Assembly: GCA_013388745.1 (NCBI GenBank)
Contig: JACAER010000006.1
Location: forward strand, 186,001-250,000
Direction of reading: 5' to 3'
Length of the DNA: 64,000 nt
Source of the DNA: Chloroflexota bacterium
GTDB taxonomy: Bacteria > Chloroflexota > Anaerolineae > Aggregatilineales > Phototrophicaceae
Position numbers and translations under genes: made by a program. Shown piece by piece: positions 8,243 through 16,513 of this stretch. The stretch's first letter is position 1. Each line of letters begins with the position of its first letter. The notes under the pieces are model-generated. The model made no database searches, had not been told where the DNA came from, and worked only from the letters and a program-made list of their open reading frames with translations.

Positions 8243-10261
8243 TCAATCACCGATCAAACGCCGTAAATCGGCCTCGCTGATGATCGGCACACCGAGCTGC
8301 CGCGCTTTTTCTGCTTTGCTGCCCGGCGCCTCGCCCATCAGCACATACGATGTTTTTTTGCTGACACTGCCTGTGATTTTGCCGCCGTGCGCTTGAATCA
8401 GCGCTTCGGCTTCTTCGCGCGCTAGCGTCGGCAGTGTACCCGTCAGCACAAAGGACAGCCCCGCCAGTTGATCACCTGCGACGACTTTTTGTTCGCCGAC
8501 CATACGCACGCCCGCCGCCGCCATTTTTTGCAGCAGCCGTTGATGATGCGCTTCGGCAAACCAGGCGACAATACTCTGTGCCAGTACCTCACCGATGCCT
8601 TCCAGCGCGTCGATTTCCTCGACAGTCGCCTGCATCAGCGCTTCGATTCCGCCGAAGTGATTCGCCAGATCATTGGCGATTTTGCCGCCCACGCCGTCGA
8701 TGCCCAGCGAAGCAAGAAGCTGTGCCAGCGGACGCTGTCTGGCGGCGGCAATCGCGGCCATCAGGTTGGCGATCTTTTTCTCCGCGAAGCCTTCTAGCCC
8801 CGCTAAATGTTCGGGCTTCAAGTAAAACACATCGGCCTCGTCCCGCACCAGCCCGCGCTCGATCAGCGCCTTCACCGTCTGCGGCCCCATGCCTTCGATG
8901 TCCATCGCGCCTTTGGAGACGAAAAATTCGATGCTGCGCAACACACGCTCTGGGCAGACGAGGTTCGGGCAAAAATGATCCACCGCCCCTTGCGGCTGCA
9001 CAATCGCCGTCTGACAGTATGGGCAGCGTTCCGGCGGCAGAATCGGCGTTTCTTCGCCCGTGCGCAGCGCTGTCACCGGGCCGATCACATACGGAATCAC
9101 TTCACCCGAACGCTTGATGATGACCGTATCGCCCTGTTGAATATCGAGCGCGGCGATTTGCTGGTAATTGTGCAGCGTGGCGTTGACCACCGTCACGCCG
9201 CCGACGAACACCGGCTCTAGCTGTGCGGTGGGCGTGACTTTTCCCGTGCGTCCGATGTTCACGGTGACCCCCAACAGTTTTGTCGTTACTTCTTCGGCAG
9301 GGAACTTATAGGCTGTCGCGTAGCGCGGGTCTTTTCCTACAATGCCCAGTTCGCGTGCGATATTCAGGTCGTTGATTTTCACGACCACGCCGTCGATTTC
9401 GAACGCTAACCCACGTTTGCGGGATTCCCATGTGGGTAACTGTGCGATAACCGCGTACAGCGTGGGATACAGCGCGGCGTCCGGTACGATCAGGAATCCC
9501 ATATCCCGCAGGTATTCCAGCATATCCCACTGCTTATCCAGCGTTATCCCCACCATTTCGACGATACTGTACAGGTAAGCAGTCAGCGGCCGCGCCGCCG
9601 TTATGCGCGAATCCTTCTGTTTGAGCGCCCCTGACGCCGTGTTGCGTGCGTTGACGAACAGCGGCAGCCCCTGTTCGGCCTGCTTCTGGTTGACCTTTTC
9701 AAAATCCTGCTTCAAAAACAGCACTTCGCCGCGCACCGTCAAACGCTGCGCTGTGGGATAACGCGCCTTAGCCGCGTCCACCGGGATACGCAGCGGCACA
9801 GAGCGAATCGTGCGCACGTTGGCCGTCACGTCATCGCCCACCTCGCCATTGCCGCGTGTGGCCGCTCTGGTCAGCAGGCCGTTTTCGTAGGTAATGACGA
9901 TGCTCAACCCATCGAGTTTCGGCTCCAGCGTGTAGGCCAACTGTGTGCCGGAGGGCAGCAGCTTCAGGTTGCGTTCTTCCCACGCGCGCAATTCTTCCAC
10001 GCTGTAGCAGTTCGAGAGGCTGAGAATCGGCGCAGGATGTCGCAGCTTGGGAAAATCTTCCGAAAGGTCGCTGCCGGCGCGCTGTGTCGGTGAATCGGGG
10101 GTGATGAGTTCGGGATGCGCTGCTTCCAGCGCCCGCAGTTCGTGGTACAGCTTATCGTATTCGGCGTCGGTGATCACCGGCGCGCTCAGAACATGGTAGC
10201 GATAGATGTGGAAGTTCAACTGCTCGCGCAGTTCGGCGGTGCGCTGCTCTGCTGTTGTCAT
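8243..10261 (-). CDS. ligA: NAD+-dependent DNA ligase LigA
   Basis: A 672-residue enzyme of normal length that seals nicks during replication and repair using NAD+. The Ia domain is at the N terminus (YHVLSAPVITDAEYDKL). The adenylated lysine is K115 in EPKLDGLS. The OB fold follows, then a zinc finger with cysteines at 413, 416, 431 and 436, helix-hairpin-helix repeats (about 445-585), and a C-terminal BRCT domain starting near residue 595. All catalytic parts are present. A GTG-free ATG start is used. A promoter-like TTGCTA and TATACT pair lies about 30 bases upstream. The gene ends just before the riboswitch transcript region of the next operon on the same strand. Confidence 0.97.
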   Translation of the reverse strand: MTTAEQRTAELREQLNFHIYRYHVLSAPVITDAEYDKLYHELRALEAAHPELITPDSPTQRAGSDLSEDFPKLRHPAPILSLSNCYSVEELRAWEERNLKLLPSGTQLAYTLEPKLDGLSIVITYENGLLTRAATRGNGEVGDDVTANVRTIRSVPLRIPVDAAKARYPTAQRLTVRGEVLFLKQDFEKVNQKQAEQGLPLFVNARNTASGALKQKDSRITAARPLTAYLYSIVEMVGITLDKQWDMLEYLRDMGFLIVPDAALYPTLYAVIAQLPTWESRKRGLAFEIDGVVVKINDLNIARELGIVGKDPRYATAYKFPAEEVTTKLLGVTVNIGRTGKVTPTAQLEPVFVGGVTVVNATLHNYQQIAALDIQQGDTVIIKRSGEVIPYVIGPVTALRTGEETPILPPERCPYCQTAIVQPQGAVDHFCPNLVCPERVLRSIEFFVSKGAMDIEGMGPQTVKALIERGLVRDEADVFYLKPEHLAGLEGFAEKKIANLMAAIAAARQRPLAQLLASLGIDGVGGKIANDLANHFGGIEALMQATVEEIDALEGIGEVLAQSIVAWFAEAHHQRLLQKMAAAGVRMVGEQKVVAGDQLAGLSFVLTGTLPTLAREEAEALIQAHGGKITGSVSKKTSYVLMGEAPGSKAEKARQLGVPIISEADLRRLIGD

Positions 10262-10289
10262 AGATCCATCCTGTTGAGTGACGGCTGCC

Positions 10290-10318
10290 AGTATAGTTTA
10301 GACCGTATGTTCTAGCAA
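10290..10318 (-). promoter_or_regulatory. Putative promoter of ligA
   Basis: On the minus strand TTGCTA (10318-10313) and TATACT (10295-10290) are separated by 17 bases, about 29 bases before the ligA ATG. Confidence 0.5.
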
Positions 10319-10414
10319 ATCGGGCAATCTCCTCAAGGAGTCGGGAATATGAGTGCAGATTTGCATCCCCCGAAAAACTGGTTGCAGCGGCGCTGTGCAG
10401 CGTGCTGCCCCCCT

Positions 10415-11260
10415 TTATGGGGAGGCGATCACTTCCAGATACGTGCCCGCGCCCCAACCTGTGCGTGTCGGATTGCCGGGGTCTTGAAGCTGCCACCACG
10501 TCAGGCTGTCGGCCTGCTGCGGCCCGGCCACCACGATCCACACCGACTCATGAGCGGCCACAAACAAACGAGTCGCGTTGATTCCCGGCTCCTGGCGGAT
10601 ATTCAGCCCGGACTCCAGCGCGTTCACCCGTACCGTCACGCCCACATTGATCGAAATCGGTGTGGGGGTAAAAATCACCGCCGGCAGAGTCGGCCCCTGG
10701 AGTTGAAGCGCGGGTTGTGTGCCCTGAATCCCTTGATCGAACTCCGGGGGCAGCGTGGGCGTTGCCAGAATCGCCGGGTTATCCGAGGCCAGTGTCCCGG
10801 CCGGCGCGCCGCTGAACGGCGGGTTCGTGGGCTGCGCGGTGACGATCACGAAAATCGGTTCATCGCTGGCCGGCGCGCTGCGCCCCCCCAACACCACCAC
10901 CAGCGCCACGATACTGAACGAAATCCCCAACACGATCAACAGCATCAGCGCCAGCGACCACAACGGTAAGTACAGGCCGCTGTCGCGCCGTTCGCGCGCC
11001 GAACGTTTGCGGCGCGACGGCTGGTAGATATGGCCTTCGCCTGGCGGCGGCACAATCGGCTGCAGCCGCTGCGTGCCCGCGCTCACCGGCGGCGGCGTCT
11101 CTGGGAGCGCAGCCGGCGGCCTCCACGCGCTGTCGCCGCTGGCGGGCGTACTGCCGGGCGTCACGCGCCGTACTGGGGGCAGCGAATCAGCCTCTGTCGG
11201 GCTGGCGCGCCGCGTCTCCATCTCCGAATCGTCGGGCGGAAGCTGTGGTAAATCGGACAT
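10415..11260 (-). CDS. Single-pass membrane protein with C-terminal SH3b domain
   Basis: A 281-residue protein. Residues 1-85 are Pro/Ser-rich and probably cytoplasmic; a basic patch (SRRKRSARERR) precedes a membrane helix at about 99-124; a Pro/Thr-rich linker follows; residues about 205-281 form a bacterial SH3 domain (VNALESGLNIRQEPGINATRLF and GWGAGTYLEV). This suggests attachment to or sensing of the cell wall outside the membrane. The ATG lies 3 bases after the polX stop, and its GAGGA site lies inside the end of polX, so the two are co-transcribed and likely coupled. It resembles in layout the FHA/SH3b protein at 2285-4543. The precise function is unknown. Confidence 0.7.
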   Translation of the reverse strand: MSDLPQLPPDDSEMETRRASPTEADSLPPVRRVTPGSTPASGDSAWRPPAALPETPPPVSAGTQRLQPIVPPPGEGHIYQPSRRKRSARERRDSGLYLPLWSLALMLLIVLGISFSIVALVVVLGGRSAPASDEPIFVIVTAQPTNPPFSGAPAGTLASDNPAILATPTLPPEFDQGIQGTQPALQLQGPTLPAVIFTPTPISINVGVTVRVNALESGLNIRQEPGINATRLFVAAHESVWIVVAGPQQADSLTWWQLQDPGNPTRTGWGAGTYLEVIASP

Positions 11261-11263
11261 GGG

Positions 11264-13024
11264 TTATCGTCCTCTACTCTGTACCCATGCGAGAAAGCGC
11301 TCCAACGGCCAGGTATTGATGACCGCCGCCGCCGTCACCCAGCCGCGCCGCGCCGTCAATATGCCAAACGGGAGCAAATCGAACTGGTCAGGCGCGTGCG
11401 CGTCAGTATTGATCGCCAGCGGAATGCCCAGTTCAAACGCGCGCCGCGCATAAGGCGCTTCCAGATCAAGCCGGCGCGGGTTGGCGTTGATCTCCAGCGC
11501 GATACCGCTTTTCTGCGCCGCCGCGAACACCGCATCCATATCGGCGTCTACCGGTTCACGATCAGGGATGTACTGCCCGCGCGGGTGGCCGATCAAGTCA
11601 ACATGCGGGTTATGGATCGCATTTAATAGCCGCTGCGTGATCTGCGCCCGTTCCTGCCGCAGGCTGACATGCAGTGAGGCGATCACAAAATCGAGTTTCG
11701 CCAGGATTTCATCGGGATAATCGAGGCTGCCGTCGGCGTTGATGTCCATCTCTGTGCCGTGAAGCACGCGGATACTGCCGGCCATTGCCGCGTCCACGCG
11801 CCGGACTTCTTCCTGCTGCGCCAGCAGCCGCTCGATCGACAGACCGTTAGCGACGCCCAGACTGCGCGAATGATCGGTGATAACGATATACTTGCGTCCG
11901 CGCGCGCGCGCTTCTTCGGCCATCTCGCGCACGCTCAATTTGCCATCGCTCCACGTGGTGTGCATGTGAAGATCGGCTTGAATATCGCTCAGGGTGATGA
12001 GTTCCGGCAGCTTGCCGGCCTGCGCCGCTTCGATTTCGCCCTGATCTTCACGCATTTCGGGCGCGATCCAGGGCAGACCTACCGCCGCGTAGACCTCTTC
12101 TTCTGTCGCGCAGAACAATTTAGGCGCGTCTTCGATGATTTTGCCGTCCTTGTCCACAGGACTGAGCGCGTGTTCGTTCAGGCTGTAGCCCTTCGCCAGC
12201 GCCAGTTCGCGCAGGCGGACATTGTGCGCCTGACTCCCGGAAAAATACTGTATGGCCGTGCCCCAGCGCTCTTTGGGCAGCACGCGCACATCCACCTGCA
12301 AACCGCTGTGCAGTTCCACGCTGCTTTTGGTCGGCCCGTGACCTAAGACACGCGCCACCTCTGGCAGGGTCACAAACGTATCCATCACCGGCTGCGCGTT
12401 TTCGCTCTCGATCAGAATATCCACATCGCCAATCGTAGGCCGCCCGCGCCGCAAGCTGCCCGCCAGCACGCCGCGCGTCACGCCGGGCAGCGCCCGCAGC
12501 CGCTCCAGAATGCTCTCGGCGATAGGCAGCGCCGTGCCGATGGGCGTGCGTCCCGTGGCCTGGCGCTTAAGCGCTTCCAGCCCCTCGATGATTTTTTTCT
12601 CGCTTTTTTCGCCCATACCGGGCAGATCGCGCAGCTTGCCGCCGCGCGCCGCCTCTTCCAGCCCGGTCAGCGAGGTAATGCCCAACTCTTTCCAGAACAA
12701 CTGCGCTTTTTTGGGGCCGACGCCGTTGACACGCAAAATAGCCACCACGCCGGGCGGCACTTCGCTCGCCAGGCGCTCATAAAACGCCAGTTTGCCGGTT
12801 TCCAGCATCTCGGTGATTTTTTCGGCCAGGGTGTCGCCGATGTTGGGCAGCGCTGTCAGCAGCCCTTCGGCGGCGATAGCATGCAGGTCGCGCGGGAGCT
12901 CGCGCACGGTTTCGCCCGCGCGCCGGTAGGCCAGTACGCGATGAATATTTTCGCCTTTGATCTGGAGCATATCGGCGACGGTTTCAAACAGATCGGCTAT
13001 CTCGCGGTTAGTGAGGCTCGGCAC
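11264..13024 (-). CDS. polX: DNA polymerase/3'-5' exonuclease PolX
   Basis: A 586-residue family X polymerase with a PHP exonuclease. Helix-hairpin-helix DNA-binding repeats occupy about 1-150. The nucleotidyltransferase motif is [16 protein letters not shown] with metal aspartates at 200 and 202, and a third in VDVRVL near 245. The PHP domain begins near 350 with [12 protein letters not shown] (histidines 353 and 355) and runs to the C terminus ([16 protein letters not shown]). It likely acts in gap filling and base excision repair. Translation appears to start at GTG (13024), with a GGGGA sequence upstream. It forms an operon with the downstream SH3b gene, an unexplained pairing. Confidence 0.95.
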   Translation of the reverse strand: MPSLTNREIADLFETVADMLQIKGENIHRVLAYRRAGETVRELPRDLHAIAAEGLLTALPNIGDTLAEKITEMLETGKLAFYERLASEVPPGVVAILRVNGVGPKKAQLFWKELGITSLTGLEEAARGGKLRDLPGMGEKSEKKIIEGLEALKRQATGRTPIGTALPIAESILERLRALPGVTRGVLAGSLRRGRPTIGDVDILIESENAQPVMDTFVTLPEVARVLGHGPTKSSVELHSGLQVDVRVLPKERWGTAIQYFSGSQAHNVRLRELALAKGYSLNEHALSPVDKDGKIIEDAPKLFCATEEEVYAAVGLPWIAPEMREDQGEIEAAQAGKLPELITLSDIQADLHMHTTWSDGKLSVREMAEEARARGRKYIVITDHSRSLGVANGLSIERLLAQQEEVRRVDAAMAGSIRVLHGTEMDINADGSLDYPDEILAKLDFVIASLHVSLRQERAQITQRLLNAIHNPHVDLIGHPRGQYIPDREPVDADMDAVFAAAQKSGIALEINANPRRLDLEAPYARRAFELGIPLAINTDAHAPDQFDLLPFGILTARRGWVTAAAVINTWPLERFLAWVQSRGR

Positions 13025-13090
13025 AGCACTATCCCCAAATGCACAGTCGTCAAAAGGAGATTTTAGCCGTGATATGGGTTCTGCGAAAGT

Positions 13091-13867
13091 TCAGGGATGC
13101 AGTTCGTAGATAAAACCGTTGCCGCCGGCATACAGACAGCCATCGACATTAACGCACAAGCCTTCAGCATAGACCAGCGCGTGTGTCACCATGTGCGGTG
13201 GGACTTCGGTCAGGCTGTAAATGGGAGTATGACCGTGTATCAGGCGTTTTTTGCCGTAGAGGTTCAAAAACTGACGGACATGCGCAATATCCATATTGAG
13301 AAATGCCTGATGTTCGCCAAAAGCACCCAACATCTTATCCCATGCCGCCGCGTCACCTTGCTTCAGGATACGCTTGATCACGGTATTCACTTCTTCAATC
13401 GACAAGCCATAATCCATATAGAATGTCGCGTCGGCGTGAAGCAGCAGCGTATCTCCCAGCGCGATCATCGCCGGCAGTTCCAGCAGCCATTGGGTATGGC
13501 GCGGCGTCAGGCGTTTTAAGTCGCTGGGCTGACCGCCGTTGAGCCGCCAATCTTCGACAAAACTGCCGCCCGGCCCCCCCGATACCTGCTGGCCGAAACG
13601 ATACGCGGAAAGAATCGAAAAGTCGTGATTGCCTAGAACAGCGTGTACCTGACCGCCGCAGCGCCGGGATTCGTGCTGCAAGCGTATTACCAGATCGATC
13701 ACGTCTACGCCGTTCGGCCCACGATCGAAAAAATCGCCTATGAACACCAGCGTCGTATCGTCCGGCAGCCACGCCAGATGCGCATCAATGATCTGGTGTT
13801 TTTGCAGCAAGGCAACCAGCTTATCATAATGCCCATGCACATCGCCGATAATGAGCGTTTTTCCCAT
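13091..13867 (-). CDS. PPP-family metallophosphoesterase (Ser/Thr phosphatase or Ap4A-hydrolase type)
   Basis: A 258-residue protein with the full set of PPP motifs near the N terminus: GDVHGH (about 8-13), GDFFDRG (about 44-50) and GNHD (about 79-82), then a late HGHTP motif. These bind the two metals and the phosphate. The family includes protein phosphatases and symmetric dinucleotide polyphosphatases; the sequence does not decide between them. Two adjacent ATG codons exist at 13870 and 13867; the second has better spacing from AAAGGA. The gene stands alone and diverges from the acyl-CoA dehydrogenase gene. Confidence 0.85.
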   Translation of the reverse strand: MGKTLIIGDVHGHYDKLVALLQKHQIIDAHLAWLPDDTTLVFIGDFFDRGPNGVDVIDLVIRLQHESRRCGGQVHAVLGNHDFSILSAYRFGQQVSGGPGGSFVEDWRLNGGQPSDLKRLTPRHTQWLLELPAMIALGDTLLLHADATFYMDYGLSIEEVNTVIKRILKQGDAAAWDKMLGAFGEHQAFLNMDIAHVRQFLNLYGKKRLIHGHTPIYSLTEVPPHMVTHALVYAEGLCVNVDGCLYAGGNGFIYELHP

Positions 13868-13958
13868 CATATTTCCTTTAATTTAAGACCGTGCGACAGT
13901 ATAACGTTTGCTCTGATGCAATGAAAGCGTTTACGATACGCTACTAAGCAACGATTCA

Positions 13959-13988
13959 TTGAAATTCGGGGAATGCATCGTTTATAAT
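13959..13988 (+). promoter_or_regulatory. Putative promoter of acyl-CoA dehydrogenase gene
   Basis: TTGAAA at 13959-13964 and TATAAT at 13983-13988 with an 18-base spacer, about 45 bases before the ATG. Confidence 0.6.
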
Positions 13989-14033
13989 GAAACTTATCTA
14001 ACGGCGATTCGATTATTTTTTGGAGACTGGGCT

Positions 14034-15209
14034 ATGAGTACTTTGGAACGTGTCGTCAACGCGGGGGTTGGTTTTGAGCTGACCGACGAGCAAAAGATGC
14101 TCCAGAAGCTGGCGCGTGATTTTGCGGCGCAGGAAATTACGCCAGTGGCAGCAGAATATGATGAACACGCCAGATTCCCGAAAGAAATCTTTCATAAAGG
14201 GCGCGAACTAGGGATCGTAAACATGAACATCCCGGCGGCCTACGGCGGCGTCGGGGCGACGATTTTTGAAGAATGCCTGGTGGGCGAAGAACTGGGCTAC
14301 GGCTGCACCGGCATCAGCACCAGCATCAGCACCAACAATCTGGGCGCGCTGCCGATCATTCTGGGCGCTAACGAGCAGCAGAAGCAGTATTGGCTGGGCG
14401 AACGTTTGGTAGACAAAGGCCAGTTCGTCTCCTACGGCGTGACCGAAGCGGCAGCCGGTTCCAACGTAGTCGGCATCCAGACGCGGGCGGAAAAGAAAAA
14501 CGGCCATTACGTGATTAACGGCTCAAAAACCTTCATCACCAACGCCAGCCACGCCGATTTTTTCACGGTGTTCACCAAAACAGATGTGAACGCCGGACAT
14601 CGCGGCATGACCTGCTTCGTGATCGAGCGTGATCGTCCCGGCGTCAGCGTCGGCAAGAAGTTCGATAAGCTGGGGCAGCGCGCTTCGGACACGGCTGAAA
14701 TCGTGTTCGAAAATGTGGAAGTGCCGGCTGAAAACATGATCGGCAGAGAGGGTCAAGGCTTCTATCTGGCGATGCAGGTCTTCGACCACAGTCGTCCGGG
14801 TGTCGCTTCGGCGGCGGTAGGGCTGCTGCGGCGCGCGCTGGAAGAATGCGTCAAATACGCGAGCGAGCGCGAAGCCTTCGGCGTGCCGATTTACCAGCAT
14901 CAGGCGATCGGGCATAAAATTGCCGATATGGCCATCAGCTATGAAGCGGCACGACTCCTGGTGTGGCAGGCCGCCTGGCTGGTGGACTCCGGCATCCACA
15001 ACCCGAAAGCGCCGGCCTATGCCAAAGCCTTCGCGGCGGATATGGCGACCAAAGCGGCCAACGACGCTGTGCAGGTCTTCGGCGGCTACGGCTATATGAA
15101 GGAATATCCGGTAGAAAAACTGCTGCGTGACGTGAAAATCTTCACCATCTATGAAGGCACGTCGGAAATTCAGCGCAACATCATCGTGCGCGAGCTGTTC
15201 CGGCACTAA
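14034..15209 (+). CDS. Acyl-CoA dehydrogenase
   Basis: A 391-residue flavoenzyme that introduces the alpha-beta double bond in acyl-CoA during beta-oxidation. The FAD-binding stretch VSYGVTEAAAGSN and the ITNASHADFFTVF block are typical. The catalytic base is the glutamate in IYEGTSEIQRN near residue 374, the position used by short- and medium-chain enzymes. The C-terminal QVFGGYGYMKEYPVEKL block is complete. The ATG at 14034 has a GGAG site 9 bases upstream; an upstream in-frame extension to 13959 would run through the promoter. It is monocistronic, with its own promoter and terminator. Together with the thiolase at 51 kb it suggests fatty or amino acid catabolism. Chain length is not resolved. 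Confidence 0.93.
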   Translation: MSTLERVVNAGVGFELTDEQKMLQKLARDFAAQEITPVAAEYDEHARFPKEIFHKGRELGIVNMNIPAAYGGVGATIFEECLVGEELGYGCTGISTSISTNNLGALPIILGANEQQKQYWLGERLVDKGQFVSYGVTEAAAGSNVVGIQTRAEKKNGHYVINGSKTFITNASHADFFTVFTKTDVNAGHRGMTCFVIERDRPGVSVGKKFDKLGQRASDTAEIVFENVEVPAENMIGREGQGFYLAMQVFDHSRPGVASAAVGLLRRALEECVKYASEREAFGVPIYQHQAIGHKIADMAISYEAARLLVWQAAWLVDSGIHNPKAPAYAKAFAADMATKAANDAVQVFGGYGYMKEYPVEKLLRDVKIFTIYEGTSEIQRNIIVRELFRH

Positions 15210-15235
15210 AAACGGCGCTGGACGCCGCGTGATGG

Positions 15236-15260
15236 CAGGGGGTGAAAACGCCCCCTGTTT
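15236..15260 (+). terminator. Intrinsic terminator of acyl-CoA dehydrogenase gene
   Basis: CAGGGGG at 15236-15242 pairs with CCCCCTG at 15251-15257, with a GAAAA-rich loop, followed by TTTAAT. It isolates the gene from the ribosomal operon. Confidence 0.8.
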
Positions 15261-15299
15261 AATCTGCCCGAAGCGCAGGTGAAAACGCAAGAATTTACC

Positions 15300-15329
15300 T
15301 TGACATGCAGCGGCTTTTTCTGCTAGTAT
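15300..15329 (+). promoter_or_regulatory. Strong promoter of the rpsL-led translation superoperon
   Basis: A perfect -35 box TTGACA at 15300-15305 and an extended -10 TGCTAGTAT, with TAGTAT at 15324-15329, spaced by 18 bases. It lies about 180 bases before rpsL and is the best sigma-70-type promoter in the window. Confidence 0.85.
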
Positions 15330-15511
15330 GTCGCACGCAAGCACAGTACCCAACCTCACTGCGAGGCAATGGACGTACTGAACCGAGCAAATGTGGCGAA
15401 AGTGCCTGCGATCATCGTGGGGTGGCTCGCCATCAGGCAAGGTCTTTACGGGCGTCCTTTGTGTACGCCCGTTTGCGTGCCTGAATACAGGAATACTTAT
15501 CGGAGAGATTT
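15330..15511 (+). promoter_or_regulatory. Untranslated leader of rpsL with hairpin
   Basis: This roughly 180-base leader has no convincing gene. It contains a perfect 8-bp inverted repeat, ACGGGCGT at 15448-15455 and ACGCCCGT at 15465-15472, followed by three T residues, 37 bases before the rpsL start. It could be a weak attenuator or a protein-binding leader. A possible leader ORF beginning at 15369 overlaps rpsL in another frame and has no ribosome binding site. Confidence 0.45.
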
Positions 15512-15979
15512 ATGCCTACGATCAATCAGTTGGTGCGCAAGGGGCGCAAACCGAAGAATTGGAAAAGCAAGGCCCCCGCGCTCCAGTACACGCTCAACGT
15601 GTACGCGCAGAAGCGGACACGCCGCCGTAAGGGCGCGCCGCAGAAGCGTGGTGTTTGCACCGTCGTCAGAACCATGACACCTAAGAAGCCCAATTCAGCG
15701 CTGCGCAAGGTGGCCCGTGTGCGTCTGTCGAACGGGATCGAAGTCACCGCTTATATTCCCGGCGAAGGCCACCGCTTGCAGGAACACAGCGTCGTGCTGG
15801 TGCGCGGCGGCCGTGTGAAAGACCTGCCCGGTGTGCGTTATCACATCGTGCGCGGCACGCTGGATACCGATGGCGTGCAGAATCGTAAGCAAGGGCGCAG
15901 CCTGTACGGCGCCAAGCGTCCGAAGGCCGGTGCGGCTGCGGGCGGCAAGGGCGCTCCGGCTGCGGGCAAGAAGAAATAA
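15512..15979 (+). CDS. rpsL: 30S ribosomal protein S12
   Basis: A 155-residue S12, longer than the usual 124-137. It starts [13 protein letters not shown] and contains [11 protein letters not shown] and [12 protein letters not shown], so both lysines whose mutation gives streptomycin resistance are wild type. Between PALQ and PQKRG it has about 15-17 extra residues ([17 protein letters not shown]), and the C terminus carries an Ala/Gly/Lys tail. The insertion seems to be a lineage trait. GGAGAG precedes the ATG. It is the first gene of the superoperon and helps decoding accuracy in the A site. Confidence 0.97.
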   Translation: MPTINQLVRKGRKPKNWKSKAPALQYTLNVYAQKRTRRRKGAPQKRGVCTVVRTMTPKKPNSALRKVARVRLSNGIEVTAYIPGEGHRLQEHSVVLVRGGRVKDLPGVRYHIVRGTLDTDGVQNRKQGRSLYGAKRPKAGAAAGGKGAPAAGKKK

Positions 15980-15991
15980 AGGGGTCTGACG

Positions 15992-16459
15992 ATGCCAAGA
16001 AGAAAAAGCCCGCCGCGCCGCCATGTGCCTGCGGATAACAAATACAACAGTGTTCACATCACCATGTTTGTCAACCGCATGATGTACGGCGGCAAACGCA
16101 GTGTGTCGCAGGGCATTATGTACAAGGCGCTGGAACTGGTGGAAGAACGCACCAAGCGCGACCCGATGGACGTGTTCGAGCAGGCGCTGCGCAATGTGCA
16201 GCCTACCGTCGAAGTCAAGCCGCGCCGTGTCGGTGGTTCGACCTATCAGGTGCCGGTAGAAGTGCCGACTGATCGTGGGGTGTCGCTGGCGATGCGCTGG
16301 ATTTTGCAGTATGCGCGTGCGCGCGGTGGCCGCAACATGGTCGAAAAGCTGGCCGCCGAACTGCTGGACGCGGCTAACGGTCAGGGGTCTTCGGTCAAGA
16401 AAAAAGACGATACACATCGTATGGCCGAAGCCAACCGGGCTTTCGCTCACTTCCGTTAA
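15992..16459 (+). CDS. rpsG: 30S ribosomal protein S7
   Basis: A 155-residue S7 of normal length; the core is recognisable from PRRKSPPRRHVPAD, the VNRMMYGGKRSVSQGIMY block and VGGSTYQVPVEV. S7 nucleates assembly of the 30S head by binding the 3' domain of 16S rRNA. It follows rpsL by 12 bases and precedes fusA, the conserved str operon order. A short stem (TCCGGC/GCCGGA at 16467-16481) sits in the spacer to fusA. Confidence 0.97.
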   Translation: MPRRKSPPRRHVPADNKYNSVHITMFVNRMMYGGKRSVSQGIMYKALELVEERTKRDPMDVFEQALRNVQPTVEVKPRRVGGSTYQVPVEVPTDRGVSLAMRWILQYARARGGRNMVEKLAAELLDAANGQGSSVKKKDDTHRMAEANRAFAHFR

Positions 16460-16513
16460 GGAATAATCCGGCGCTGCCGGAACAGTAATAGCAAGCTAGT
16501 CGAAAGAAAGTCA

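Noticed and set aside
10349-10969. Plus-strand frame with an AAGGAG site before ATG
   Set aside because: It is antisense to the SH3b gene for most of its length and its product is His/Arg/Gln-rich without domains; the site is probably chance.
15369-15677. Possible leader peptide overlapping rpsL
   Set aside because: No ribosome binding site and the product has no family match; it runs into rpsL in another frame.
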